Positions 52,950 to 64,000 of a stretch of 64,000 nucleotides of DNA are shown here, in pieces; the stretch's first letter is position 1, and every line of letters starts with the position of its first letter. A program made the translations under genes and the position numbers. Origin of the DNA: Apiosordaria backusii (Eukaryota; Ascomycota; Sordariomycetes; Sordariales; Lasiosphaeriaceae); NCBI GenBank assembly GCA_030549205.1, contig JAUKTV010000001.1, positions 3,596,001 through 3,660,000 on the forward strand, written 5' to 3'. Below the pieces are notes generated by a model. That model was not told the origin of the DNA. It saw only the letters and a list, made by a program, of their open reading frames with translations, and searched no databases.

Positions 52950-55000
52950 ATGGAGTGCACGCTTTCTCCTTTTCTGTCACAACGGGCCTTGTTGACCTTT
53001 TGACAGGTGCTCGACAAGGTCAGGTTGAGGGTGCAGCCATATGTGCTCACTGATACCTACACTTGCTAGATTGGCCACGTCGATCTCAGCTTTGGCTTTT
53101 ATTGATTTTGGTATTTACTTTCTTGGACGGGTTTTATAACGATAATCACTGTTACACTGCATCGCAACGGAGCACTGGAGTTGGGTTGTGATTTAGATAG
53201 ATACCAGTGATAGTTTTGTATGCAATAGAGGGTTTTTGAATATACAACGAGAATCTGCTTTCGTGACATCTTTGATACCACGCACTTATTGGCGGAAACT
53301 TGTCAGACTCGGTTTTGCGGGCCTCGCAGCCTGATATTGGCCAAGATGGGGTGCAATATCGCGGGCGGCAACACAATATCAGAGAAGCCCAATGATCATG
53401 AGGGGAATTGGATCATGATTGACTTTGCGCCATTACATTTGCCGGCCAGTAGTCTTTGCACACAGAATTCGCCAATGCTGTGCAACACACCGCCGAACAG
53501 ACCATGATGATCGTTTCCTGTCTGTTCTCTGCTTGATTTCATGCCTGGACCGGGTCGTCTCTAATGAAGCAATCTGTGACCACGTTTTTCGTTTATGTAT
53601 TCATAGTGACGGATCTCTTGGCCTGCTTTAGCTGCACAGAGCCTCATATCTCTTCAGCAATCATGCTGAGAATGGTCTCAACTCGGCATAACCAGACCTC
53701 CTCCCCAGCACCTTGAACTCCTTCGGCAAAGACGCCGCTGGTCTGCATTGCATAAGACTGCTCTCAACTGCCGAGACCCAGGCTTGACAAGTTCTAGTGA
53801 CAGCAGTTTGATCCAAATGGGGGATTCCGGCGGCAGAAATAGGGAGTACCACCATGTTTCTTGCTTGAATGTGGGAGATCGGACGGAGGGCTCTGCCGGG
53901 GGCTTGATCGAGTTTAGCGCTGGGACAACAAGCTGGGATGGTGGTCAAAACCAGTGTTGCATTCGCTTCTGGGATTTTGGGTCGGGCAGCACAGCACAGC
54001 GCTTTCACCTTGAGGCTTTAACATCGCCGCCTCGTAAGATTCTTTGTTTTATGACAAAAGTACGTCCAGTGAGTGCGGAGGGTGAAGAGCGGTTTGTTTG
54101 ACAAAAAAAATTGTTTCATCCGTGCTTTGATGAGCACAATCTCCTAACCAAGGTTTCAGCGGTCAAAATCCACGTCAATTCCGTTCGGTAGAGCGGACCA
54201 AAACATGTTTCCGCAGGCGGCCCTAATGCTTAACAGTTAAGGCGGCCTTTTATACTTGCCGGCCTCCCGAGTGTACACTATAATTGACGGCGGCTCGATC
54301 AGGGGCTCCCCGCATTATCACCCCAAAGCAGTCAAACCCAACAGGGCTCAAATCAAACAAGTTCCGAACTACACTACCACCCTTCACCGTAACCTCATCC
54401 GGGGACACACATACCGGCCGGCAAGCCCACCTGGCCATTCCCTTTTCTCTTTGCCTTCGTTGTCACCAAGGGCATGACAATGCCACCCCGGAAAACACGA
54501 GACGCGCAGTTTTTCTCTTACTTGCCATCTCCAACCAGTCAGTCTGCACCCCAGACGACCGCTGTCCAACCATTGAGTTTGGCAGAACGTTCCGTTTCCC
54601 CAGAGTCCATAAATTCGGGTTGCAACCCTGCAAGGCGAAAAAAAAAAAAAAACGCTTCGCCTGGCCGCCGTCAAAAAAGCTCCAGTGCCGATCTTGATCA
54701 ATGCCTGCTGCCGGTTGATGAACCGTCACATCGGCCCCCTTTTTGTCGCCTTTTTCATCATTTTGGCTGGTAACGAGTTGCGGGGAAAAAGCTACGCTTT
54801 CACAACCAAGGACAAGAAACACACAACGAACGGTATATGTTTCTTGGTTGAACCCCCATCAGGCCATTCCGACATTTTCTTCTTTCTCTTTGGTTCTGGT
54901 CTGATGGGCGGCCATGGTCACCTGGCCCCATCGACACCGTCTATCATCACCGCCAAAAGTTTGAGGACAATCACGGCACAGGCGCAATCGGGACGCAAAA
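52950..55000. other. Intergenic region, 2 kb
   Basis: 3' region of the MFS gene and promoter of the receptor-like gene. A 15-base poly-A run at 54638-54652. Short ORFs on both strands show no conserved pattern. Confidence 0.55.
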
Positions 55001-57121
55001 ATGGGACCCGACTCAACCACTGCCAGTAGTAGTACTGGCGTCCCTCCATTCGAGGCACCACCAGCCGACTACACCTTTCCAACGACGAACTCGACGAATT
55101 TCACAGTAGGGTCTAACGAGACGTTTATGCCGTGGGGGCCAATACCAACAGATGCTGGGAGGTCGTTGCAGGCGGATATTGTGGCGTGCGCGGCGATAAC
55201 ATGGCTGATTGCGCTGGGGTTTGTTGCTGTGAGGTTCTACACGAGGGGGAGGCTGAATAATGTGCTGGGGGCTTCGGATTGGTGTATCATTCCGGCGTTG
55301 GTATGTTATTCATGATTGCGATATGGGGTGCACGCACGGGGTGATAGGGGATTTGGGTTAACGGTTGTCGTGCTAGGTGTTTTCTGCTGGTGTCACGGCT
55401 AGTTCTCTCGAGCGTATGTATTTCCAATCCCCAAACCTTAGGATTGGATGCTGACAGAAACTCCAGAAATGGCTCGAGGGGCGGGGAAGCATTCTTGGGA
55501 GGCAGATTGGTTTCAGATGCCAGCGCTGGAAAGGGTATGGTAACCCTGTGCTTTTGGCTATGCCCAGAGATGAGACTGACGAGAGACGACTTCACAGGCG
55601 GCGTGGTACGGCATTCTCTTCTACAACTTGAGCCTCACTTTCTCCCGAGTTTCCATCCTCCTTCTCTACAGACGCATCTTCACCTACAGCTGGGCAAAAC
55701 GGGCTATCCAAATCGTTCTCGTCCTCGTGACCCTCATTGGCATCTGGCTTGTCGTCTCGGTCTGCACCGCCTGTATCCCGCTCGAAGCTTTCTGGAACTG
55801 GGGGCTCTTCTTTACACAAGAAGTGTACTGCCAGCCGGGAAATATTTGGTGGGCAAATGCGGCGTTGCATATTGTTAGTGACTTGGTGATTATGGCTTTG
55901 CCGGTATGCTCCCCTTTTGTCTAGTCCCATGTGTTTACTGGTCTTGGTGGGATTAAAGAGTGGAATGGCTGACAGAACCAACCTAGATGCCGGTGCTTTC
56001 AGCTTTGAAGTTGCCGAGACGTCAAAAGTACGCTCTTGTGGGGGTGTTTGCTTTGGGGTTCTTGTAAGCAGCCCACTCCATGACTCCCTTTCCATATCAG
56101 TCTTCAGTCTCTAACCCCAAATCCCAGCGTCTGCATCGTCTCCACCATCCGCCTGGTCTACCTCGTCGACGTGATGAAAAAGCAAGGCTACGACGCCACC
56201 TACACCAGCGCCAGCATGATCTACTGGACCTGCGTCGAAGTCAACGCCGCCATCTCCTGCGCCTGCCTCATGACCCTCAAGCCCCTCATCCAGCGGCTCT
56301 TCCCCCGCTTACTCTCCCCTAACTTGGGAAGCAAAACCCAACGAGAAAACACCAGCCTCCAGTGGATCGACCCCATCACCGGCCAACCCCTTCGTCGAGA
56401 CTCCCGGCAGTCTTTTATTGGCCTCGCCGCTCAGCTGGGCCGCCGAGGAAGCCGCAGGCTAAGCGAGACATCGGATAAGACCTCCTCCAAGAGGAAAGGG
56501 AGCCTCCTCCCCCAGGTGGAAGAGCACGAAGGTGGGAGCACGCTGTTGGTTAACAACGCTGGGCTGGCGGATTACAGAATTAACGCCGCCAAACCAGTCA
56601 TGCACGGGGATTTGGAATCACAGCGGACGTGCAGTGTTTCTGCTGGTGCGCGGCGGGGGTCGTTGTTGCATCCGTTAAACACTGCTGATCATCACAATGA
56701 TGAAGAGGATGATGACATCTCCCCGTTGGACACCACCACCAGCGGCGGCGGCGGGAGGTCGCCTGGATTGGGAAGTTTGCGAGCACCGCCAAAGGCACAT
56801 TTGAGGTTATCGATACAGGTTACCAGGTCGGTAAAGGTGGAGAAACACCCGAGGAGTCCGCAGCCTGGGGAGGCTTTCTCTGATGTGAATGGTGGTGTGA
56901 GGAGGCCACCGCTGCACGGAAGGAGGAGGAGGAGGAGGTCAGATCATGACGATGATGATTATGATGATAGTGATGATGAGCATGATGATGATTATGACTT
57001 GGCCGAGAGCCCCGGAGGGACGAGGATGAGGAGGATGAGCCAACGGGAGAGGTATGCGGAGGAGAGGGATAAGGATTACAGGGGGGAGAAGGTGGGATCG
57101 GTAGCGAGGAGAGGGGCATGA
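55001..57121 (+). CDS. PTH11/rhodopsin-domain seven-helix membrane protein
   Basis: Fungal-specific integral membrane protein of the PTH11-like (fungal rhodopsin domain) group, often linked to surface or host sensing. Exons 55001-55300, 55377-55413, 55459-55535, 55598-55903, 55987-56063 and 56128-57121, 596 aa; all GT-AG and in frame, exon 2 only 37 nt. An extracellular Thr/Asn-rich N-terminus with several N-x-S/T sites (TNSTNFTVGSNETF) precedes seven predicted helices, starting at ADIVACAAITWLIALGFVAV. Family features: RFYTRGRLNNVLGASDW, AAWYGILFYNLSLTFSRVSI, LLLYRRIFTYSW, ACIPLEAFWNW, CQPGNIWWANAALHIVSDL, MALPMPVLSALKLPRRQK, and YTSASMIYWTCVEVNAAISC. The cytosolic tail of about 270 residues is Ser/Arg-rich, with a run of seven Arg (HGRRRRRRSD) directly followed by Asp/His repeats. 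A G-protein link is not shown by the sequence. Confidence 0.9.
56925..57000 (+). repeat. Imperfect AGG and GAT microsatellites within coding sequence
   Basis: (AGG)n near 56925-56938 codes the Arg run and (GATGAT)n from 56947 to 56996 codes the Asp/Ser/His-rich stretch in the tail of the receptor-like protein. Confidence 0.8.
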
Positions 57122-59862
57122 TGGTCTGTTTGTTGATGCCCAGACTTTTCCTTTGTGTTGTTTCTTTTGTTTTTCTTTGGGATGTCGCCTACTATGGTCA
57201 ACATCCCACGGCGTTTATGGGTCGGGCGGGTGAGAAAAGGGCCGGATACCTCTATGATGGAATGAGTTTTTTCATGGGTGACACTTACGAAAGGCAAGGC
57301 ATGGGATGATACCAAGGATTTTGTTGTGTGTTCGAGATATCAAAAATTTATTCTCTTGTCAAAACTACCCGTTGCGTGTTCAGGCAATCTCTCAACTTGA
57401 CAAAGTGAAACTGTCGACATCTCCTGAGGCTGCACTGAGCGAGCTGTCATTCAGCTCACGGCCGCATACGCCGGCGTGATGACAGATTTTATGGGACATC
57501 AGCTAACATCAGACAGGAACAGGTCAATTACATGACAAGTTCTTGGGATAGTGGGGTCCTTTTGAACTTTGTCGAGTCCTCTTTTGACGGCATCGTCTCC
57601 GCCACATTGGCCTATCGCTGTGGATTGATCACAGCCGAGCTGAACTGCTCCTATCAGTGACACATCGCCGCCTCACTACCAGGTAGTAGTACTTCTGGTG
57701 AGCTGACACTGGAAAGCGCACAAAAGCGGCCCGTTCAAAATGACATGACAAAAAGTTTTGGAATCAGGCTCACCGGTCTTTTTCCACATCACAATCCGGT
57801 GGGAGAAGAAAAAAGACACCAAAGAACCCTTACCTGGACTAAGAGCGGGATTTTGTTCGTGCTTCGTTGGTCTTGAAGAGTCTGGCCAGAACCTGTCGCG
57901 TAAAAACAGTTTAAGCTTTTGCCAAGTCCGGGCCAAGCAAAACGTTCGGGCTCGGCGACGGGGACCGTGCGGGTTGAGGCATGGTTTCCCGGCCGGACTT
58001 GGCCGGGCTTTACCACCGGAACAGGTCCCAAGGCCGAGACCCCGTCACTCGGCGCTTTCTTCAATCTTGGCTGACGATTTGCGGTTGCAGTGGGAGGCTA
58101 CGTGATGCCGAGTATGAGCGTCGGTGAGACTCGAGACGAAGAATTTTTTTCTTCTCCCAAGCCTGCCTTGATCTGGAAGTTCAGTTGAGGCTCGGCGGCC
58201 TGGCGGGAGGCTCCTTGGACCAAGAACATGTAGGGCTGACCTCCAGCGCTGTTGGCGCAGAGCGCGGGAGACGACGTCTGTGGTGTCTCGAGTCGGACTG
58301 TGGTTCGGAGGCTTTTGGTAGTGTCAACGGTGTTGAGATGGTTTTTGGGGAGGGATGCGCAAAATACGAGAGTTTTTTTGGGAATCCCATGAGTCTCCAT
58401 GAAAAGACCATCAAGGGGATGGGTGCCAAAGCTTGAGCAACTGCTGTGAAACAAGTCAATTGAAGGGTCATGCTCGTTCAACAAGCCTGCCAGTGAGGCT
58501 CTTGGGAATGCTTGATTCAAAACCGTTGGTTGACCAGACCCCCCCTGAAGATGGAAGGAGCCCCTGCTGGGATGGTAGTTCCATGGACCCCTGAAGCAAA
58601 ACGCTGCAAAAAAATTCTTGAGCTGCTGAAGGTCATGAGGGTATCGTCTCCACCAAACTTCTCAATGCGGTACAGCCGGGGGACGGAGATATTTCGGTCT
58701 CGTATCTTGTCGTCGATGAGATAGGGGTGGACATTTGTGCGAGACCGGCGATTGCACTGGTCTTGTTTGGTCGACGGGAAGGTCGACGGGAAGATCGATG
58801 ATAATCCGTCCGGGAAAACAGTTGTTGAAACACAAGCAACGAAAACCCAATGAAGGGATCAACAACGGTCGAGTCAGGAAGAAGCCACCTCGTCACCAAT
58901 GTTGAAGAAAACAAGCTCAAAGTTTGCCGGATCGGTTGTCTGCCCTAAGAGAGCGCAGAAACGACGTCATCCTAGCCCGCATAGCCCACACAACCTCGCC
59001 GCGCGAACACTCCCACACTGCCCGCAGGAGCAGCTGATCGGCCGATGAGGCTCCCGAACTCCTTGTTGGGAGCCGGCGTCGGTGGCTGACGATTTTCTGC
59101 AGGTACAAAGGTACGTCTGCCGGGGCACACGGGATGGACGGTGGGAAAGATGTTTGGCTCAGGGTTAGACTTTGAGCCATGAGATCGAGGATCCCTGGTT
59201 GATGGAACCGGCCAGTGCCAGATGCTGTATCCACATTTCCGGCAAATTCACTGCGGGGCCCCTGTGAGGCTCTTCCTCCCTTCTGGTTCGTGTCCGTGAG
59301 CGCATTTGAGGCTGACATTTGGCAACCGCATCGTGAACTTGAAGTTACCGGATCAAAAGCATCTCCGTCTGCGTGCCCACTAGGGCCACTCTGCCATCAA
59401 CGCCCTATCTCTCACTAGCCTGAGCAAACTTGGCGACTTGTAAACTGTCAAAAATGGCCCCGTCCCAGACTCTCGCATGTCTTGGGGCACCGGCCCCAAC
59501 CAAGACGCTCGACGCCTATGGTCTGGTCATCCACTCACACAATTCCGCCTCCCACTTTGCCAAGGTGCCGGGGATCTCGAGCATTCAGGACTCCACAAAA
59601 GCGTCTTCCATAGTGACCAAATCTTGCGGGGTGTGTCTGTTGGGTTCTTTTCTTTCTTAAAGAACGAAGCCGCCCCCGTCACCGTCGTCGTCCGAACAAC
59701 TCCGACTCCCTTTCACCTCCTCAAGCTTCCCTGTCATCTCAGCTTGACAGACAGTCCACTCTACCCTCCCCGCCCTATCATCCCATCCTCTGCCCCCGGA
59801 ATCCCAGCGAGTTCATCCACCACATCCAGACAGTGTCGTCATCCTCAGCGCCAACCGACAAG
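57122..59862. other. Gene-poor region, 2.7 kb
   Basis: No firm gene. A minus-strand ATG ORF at 59318-58917 (133 aa) has normal amino-acid make-up but no recognisable motif. GGTCGACGGGAA occurs twice in a row near 58769-58792. The last 200 bases are C/T-rich leader of the transporter gene. Confidence 0.5.
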
Positions 59863-60993
59863 ATGGCTGTCACGCACGTTCACGTCGACAACATGGCCAA
59901 CATGGCGGGCTACACGCCCAAGGAGACGGCCGAGCTGATGTCTCGGATTGGCGCCCAGAGAGGAAGAGCACGGCCCGACAAGATCTTCTTCTCGGCCTTC
60001 ATGGCTGGCTGCCTTGTCAGTTTCACCGCGGCCTCGGCCGTCATCGGTACCGCCTCCCCATGGTTCCAGGAAAACGCCCCCGGTCTGATCAGGATGATCA
60101 GCGGCTTGATCTTTCCCAGCGGTATCGTCATGATCTTGATCTCCGGCTCTGAGCTCTTCACTGGTTCCAACATGATCACGGGCATTGCTTGGATGCACCG
60201 CAGGCTTCCGCTCAAGAAGCTGTTGCTGCACTGGTTCCTTTGCTTCTGTGGTAACATGGCCGGGGCCTTGTTTGTTATGGCTATCATTGTTGGCTGTAAG
60301 TTCGGTCCTTCAAATATTGTCTTGGCTAGGTGTGTACTAACCTGTTGGTCTCCTTTCAGATGGTGGTGTGCTCGACAATGAGGTTTTTAAGAAGCAAGCT
60401 ATTGCCAATGCACAGGCTAAGCAGCTTATTCCCGGCTGGCACCAAATCTTCCTGCGCGCCATCGGTTGTAACTGGCTGGTTTGCCTCTCTTGCTATCTTG
60501 GTCTTCAGGCTAAGGATGTGACGTCCAAGGTCGCGGGTATGTGGTGGCCTATTTTCGCTTTCGTCACCATGGGTCTGGACCACGTTGTCGCCAATATGTT
60601 CTTCATCCCGATTGGCATCTTCCTGGGCGCACCTGGCATCAGCATCGGTCTATACATCTGGAAGGGTATGCTTAACTTAACCCTGCTGTTTTCTTCCTCA
60701 GTTGCTAACTCACATGTTTAGGCCTCATTCCCACCACTCTCGGAAACATGCTCGGTGGCTTCTTCTTCTGCGGTTTCTTCTACTTCTACATGCATCTCTT
60801 GGGAGAGGAGCCTATTGCTGTCGACGGTGTCTATTACCAACAGCCGGAGCGCTCCTTAGAGGAGGGCAACCTGTTTTCTGTCCGCAGCGGCACCATCGTT
60901 GAGGACGGCGGCGGCAATAGCAGCAACTACAGTGGGGAGTTCAAGCGAACTGCCCAAGCTCCTACGACCGTGGCCACCAACAAGGTCCAGTAG
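59863..60993 (+). CDS. Formate/nitrite transporter family protein
   Basis: Membrane channel/transporter of the FNT family (FocA/NirC/NitA fold, six helices, pentamer) for formate, nitrite or similar small anions. Exons 59863-60295, 60360-60665 and 60722-60993, 336 aa. The ATG at 59863 has GACAAGATGGC context; the open frame to its left has no other ATG. The N-terminal tail has GYTPKETAELMSRIG, a usual FNT lead. Motifs: MAGCLVSFTAASAVIG, GSELFTGSNMITGIAW (omega-loop region), LHWFLCFCGNMAGALFVMAI, and GLDHVVANMFFIPIGIFLGA with the conserved central-pore His. After helix 6 (GGFFFCGFFYFYMHL) comes a hydrophilic tail of about 60 residues rich in Gly, Asn and Ser. Fungal members include nitrite carriers, but no nitrate-assimilation gene is adjacent, so nitrite versus formate stays open. 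Confidence 0.93.
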
Positions 60994-62933
60994 GTGAATA
61001 ACGACGTTACGATTGCTGATTTTTGCGCCCTAAAAGTGAGACATTTGAAGCCTGGATTTTCACGCACGGCTTGAGGCGTTACGGTCAATATGGAGTTCCA
61101 GTCTTTGTCAACAAAGGGGGAGAAGCGATGCCAGGAAAGGTTTGAGCCATGGAGGAAGACTGGAGCGTTGCAAGAGTCAGCTTTGTTTCGCCTTGTCTGC
61201 TCTGGCTACCACATACCGAGGTCCCTGAGACGCATAACCCCGCCGCGAAGTGTGGGTTTCTGAGAGAGCGAGCCAGCTGTCGGAGTTGGACTGTTCGTTC
61301 TTCTCATCACATTGCACTGTCAGTGAAAAAAGACGATACCCTCGATCTGCTTGACAACCCGACATTATCTTGCAGTCTTGCGAATGCATTTGACCAAAAA
61401 AGGAGGGGCCGGAATAGCCTGAGTACTAGAGCATCTCTGACATGGCTGGTGGTAATGGGCTGGAGCTGGAGTGGCAGCCTCAGAGAGCACTGGCAAGGCG
61501 AGTAGTATCCGGTGGAGGACAGGCGAGGGCCAAGAGATTGAGCTCTTCCGAGTCGGTCGGCATCATCACGGCCGATCTCTCCAAGAGTTCGGCTCTTCAG
61601 GCCATTACTGCTTCAACGGTGCACCAGGTCCCCTATTTTTGAGCTGTACATAGCGTGAGCTGCCATAAATAGGATCAAATTTATCAAGTACTATCAACTT
61701 GTCGCATGCAATCACACCGGGAACGTCGTGGCCAATTCACCCCAGATATTGGGGACACCTGCAGGTCAGATAGTGTAGTTTAAATCTTTTCTCGGCCGGG
61801 AACCCTCCTTACGTGTACATTCTCGACAGGTTATGTCTAAGGTACCTACTTTACTACTGACAGTGGTCCAGAACAGATCGGCGACATCAAGCATATGAGA
61901 CAGAAGCCCGACGACGGGACCAGGCACAGATATGACGTCGCATTCAGATAATAAACGTTGCGGAAATGACCTCCGCGTTACCTCTCTTTTGCTGCACCTC
62001 CCGTTTCTTTGCAACGCCACGGCCGCATATCCCGAATGTCAATGGGAGGCCCAGCCAGGAACAAACGGCGACAAACTGCGACACCCAAGAGGGTCTAGAC
62101 AATGTGCCCAGGTGAGTGTGGCAGCATTGTGGTTTGCCCCGGGTGGCGCGACAAGGGATGGCTGGTTGACACGCTGGGGTAATATACCGATATATATCAC
62201 TGTAGATTAACCCTCATGCATTGGTTGCATGTCAAAAGGGACAGAAAGAAAAGTTCCAGGTTGGGCCTGTTCCTGTCTTGGGAAACCACGGATGATATCC
62301 CACCATTCTTATTATCCATCATCCGTGCAGTTTCGAAACCCGCCAAAGCACACTCTGTAAAGTGTCTCCACGAGTTTTTTTTTTATTTACTTGTGGTCCT
62401 ATTTTTGGCAACCTGGGTTTAATTTGTAAAGACAGAGTTTGTTGCCAATCCGGGCACTCGGTTTCGCGGGTTGCAATTTGGATAAATGGCAAAAGCTCCG
62501 CTACACCCAAGCCAGACACTTCAATTTTCTTCAGGAGTGAACCAGACCACGCAGAGAACGGTGAACCACCCGATTCTTGCTTGTGAATGAGAAAAGAAGA
62601 TCAACCAGGGGTGGCAAAAGAGGCAAAAAGGGCGAAAACACGGTAAACGGGAAAGAAAAGAAGGCGAATACTGGAGTTTGTCAGTGGTGCAAAGAGCCAT
62701 CACGATACCTATCACGTCAATGATTTCCTTGGCCCCGATTCGGCATATAAGTAACGGGCTTTGACCTCCTGTTTTTGACAATTCAACTTTCCAATCATCA
62801 TCCAAAACAAACAAGCTTAAATCCCATCCCTTTCCCTTCCTTTCCATACCTACCCACTTCCATAACCCGGATTTCTTTCCAATCCATCCCCACCCCTATC
62901 CAAACGCCACAGTTCATCTGTCTAGCTATCAAA
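60994..62933. other. Intergenic region, 1.9 kb
   Basis: 3' region of the FNT gene and promoter of the DUF4360 gene; the last 150 bases are strongly C/T-rich leader. No gene seen. Confidence 0.55.
62746..62751 (+). promoter_or_regulatory. TATA-like box upstream of the DUF4360 gene
   Basis: TATAAG, 188 bases before the ATG at 62934, with a pyrimidine-rich leader after it. Position suggests a leader of about 150 nt. Confidence 0.35.
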
Positions 62934-63597
62934 ATGGGCCTCCTCACAACAGCCACCACCCTCCTCCTCCTCGCCAGCAGTGGCCACCTCGTCACCGCCG
63001 ACTCGGCCGCCGCCCCCGCCGCCATCCCCCGCATCACCTCCCTTACCTTCTCCGGCCCCGGCTGCACCCGCGACCCCAAGCACACCGGCGGCCTCTCCGA
63101 CCCAACCTTTTCCTTCTCCAACTTTGCTTCTTCTCTTCCCGGCACCACAAAAACCCTCAACTGCCAAGCCCACCTCCAAGCCTCTGGCGCTTCTCCGGGA
63201 TGGCAAGTCGCCGTCACGACCAACACCGTCAAGGGGAACGTGTACCTCACCCCTGGCACGAGTCTGGAATATTACACGACTGTGTTTTTTAGTCAGGATG
63301 CGGCCAAGACTGTAAGTCCCCTCTCACACAAGGTTCTGGTTTGAAATGGGGTGCTGACAACGATGGGAATAATAGGGCACGGTTAGGGGTCATATCGCTG
63401 CCAACGACAAGACCGTCGACCAGGCTGTCACGCTTGTGAGCAACACGGGTGCGAATAAAGTCTGGTCTCCTTGCACGGGGGCGGACGGGTCGATTGGGAT
63501 TTTGAATGTGAATTTCCGGACGGTGCTGAATGGGGAGGGGAAGGCGTATTTTGAGGCGTTGACGGAGAATTGGGATTTGGAGTGGAGGAAGTGCTAG
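62934..63597 (+). CDS. Small secreted DUF4360 protein
   Basis: Exons 62934-63311 and 63376-63597 (64-nt intron in phase 0), 199 aa. A clear signal peptide (MGLLTTATTLLLLASSGHLV, cleavage probably after VTA) opens the protein, in CAAAATGGG start context. The mature part has the DUF4360 pattern: ITSLTFSGPGCTRDP, FSFSNFASSLPG, TLNCQAHLQASGASPGWQV, VKGNVYLTPGTSLEYYTTVF, GTVRGHIAANDKTVDQ, WSPCTGADGSIGILNVNFRT and an end ENWDLEWRKC. Four Cys remain after cleavage, enough for two disulfides. Such proteins are secreted by many filamentous fungi and are often induced on hosts or plant material, but no activity is established. An extracellular beta-sandwich is inferred. Strong codon bias suggests high expression. 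Confidence 0.9.
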
Positions 63598-64000
63598 ACA
63601 GACACGGTGACACTTGTCTTGGGTTTTTGGATGTGGTTTTTTTTTGAGCGTTTGATTTGTTACTGTTGTTTAATATTGCTTTTTCTTTTGTTACTTATGT
63701 TGGTACGGATGGTGGAAGGGTGGTGGGAGAAAGAGAGCGTGTTGGATGCGACTTGGGTTTCGATTTGAGAGTTGTATGGAAGGTTGGGAAGGGAAAGAAA
63801 AAGGGAAATATATAACCGGGGGAAAAAGATAGCTGATACCTAAAGAAAGAAATAAATAAAAATTCGATCTTGACCTTTGATGGGGGTGCGTTGTGGGGTG
63901 CTTGGTGTGTTGTGGGAATGCCATCGTCAACACCAAATGCTCACGGTCTGGCAGCAGATGATGGATTAATGGAGGCAAGGTCTGGTGTTCGCATGCTAAG
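63598..64000. other. 3' region of the DUF4360 gene to the window edge
   Basis: T-rich after the stop (63,636-63,690). Nothing else recognisable. Confidence 0.55.

Noticed and set aside
58917..59318. 133-aa minus-strand ORF with ATG start
   Set aside because: No motif, no splice support, and it lies in otherwise empty intergenic sequence; noted only as a weak possibility.
1..64000. CRISPR arrays, bacterial operons, intact transposons, virus-derived genes
   Set aside because: No regularly spaced direct repeats, no ribosome-binding-site-led gene strings, and no transposase, reverse transcriptase or viral domain were seen in any frame.

Overview
This is a piece of nuclear genome from a filamentous ascomycete, most likely a Sordariomycete (Sordariales-like). 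Genes carry short spliceosomal introns (about 45-240 nt, GTRNGT donors, CTAAC/CTAAT-type branch sites), third codon positions favour C, start contexts are of the CAAAATGG/CAAGATGG kind, and long repeat-containing stretches show C-to-T and G-to-A changes typical of repeat-induced point mutation (RIP). The species cannot be fixed from sequence alone. Exon models below were built by hand from splice sites and frame continuity.

Left part (1-23 kb) is mostly housekeeping: the glycogen debranching enzyme (cut by the left edge), NAD-dependent glycerol-3-phosphate dehydrogenase, a membrane-anchored gamma-glutamylcyclotransferase-like protein, an unknown 218-aa protein, a five-exon NEDD8/SUMO-type protease, the ribosome-biogenesis factor Slx9, the Urm1/MOCS3-type E1 enzyme Uba4, the mitochondrial import-motor subunit Pam17, and a large chromodomain/AT-hook-like protein. 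Two genes of ubiquitin-like-protein metabolism (the C48 protease and Uba4) lie within 4 kb of each other.

Middle part (23-45 kb) is gene-poor. It has one dihydrodipicolinate-synthase-family aldolase, a broken or unrecognised gene of several coding-like pieces at 29.2-31.0 kb with an internal duplication, a patch of short tandem repeats with RIP-like differences at 32.4-32.9 kb, an orphan ORF directly after it, an unknown 259-aa protein at 36.3 kb, and a bHLH transcription factor at 40.8-42.3 kb. Frameshifted coding-like scraps occur elsewhere in this part.

Right part (45-64 kb) looks more accessory or environmental. It has an AsaB/CmcJ-type oxidoreductase facing tail-to-tail a protein that joins two duplicated C2HC zinc fingers to a DUF3237 domain, then a tRNA-Asn(GUU), a DHA1-type MFS transporter, a PTH11/rhodopsin-like seven-helix receptor, a formate/nitrite-family transporter and a small secreted DUF4360 protein.

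No CRISPR, prokaryotic operon or intact transposon is visible. The points most worth a second look are the duplicated-zinc-finger/DUF3237 fusion and its oxidoreductase neighbour, the RIP-marked tandem repeats, the degenerate locus at 29-31 kb, and the very small exons in several housekeeping genes.
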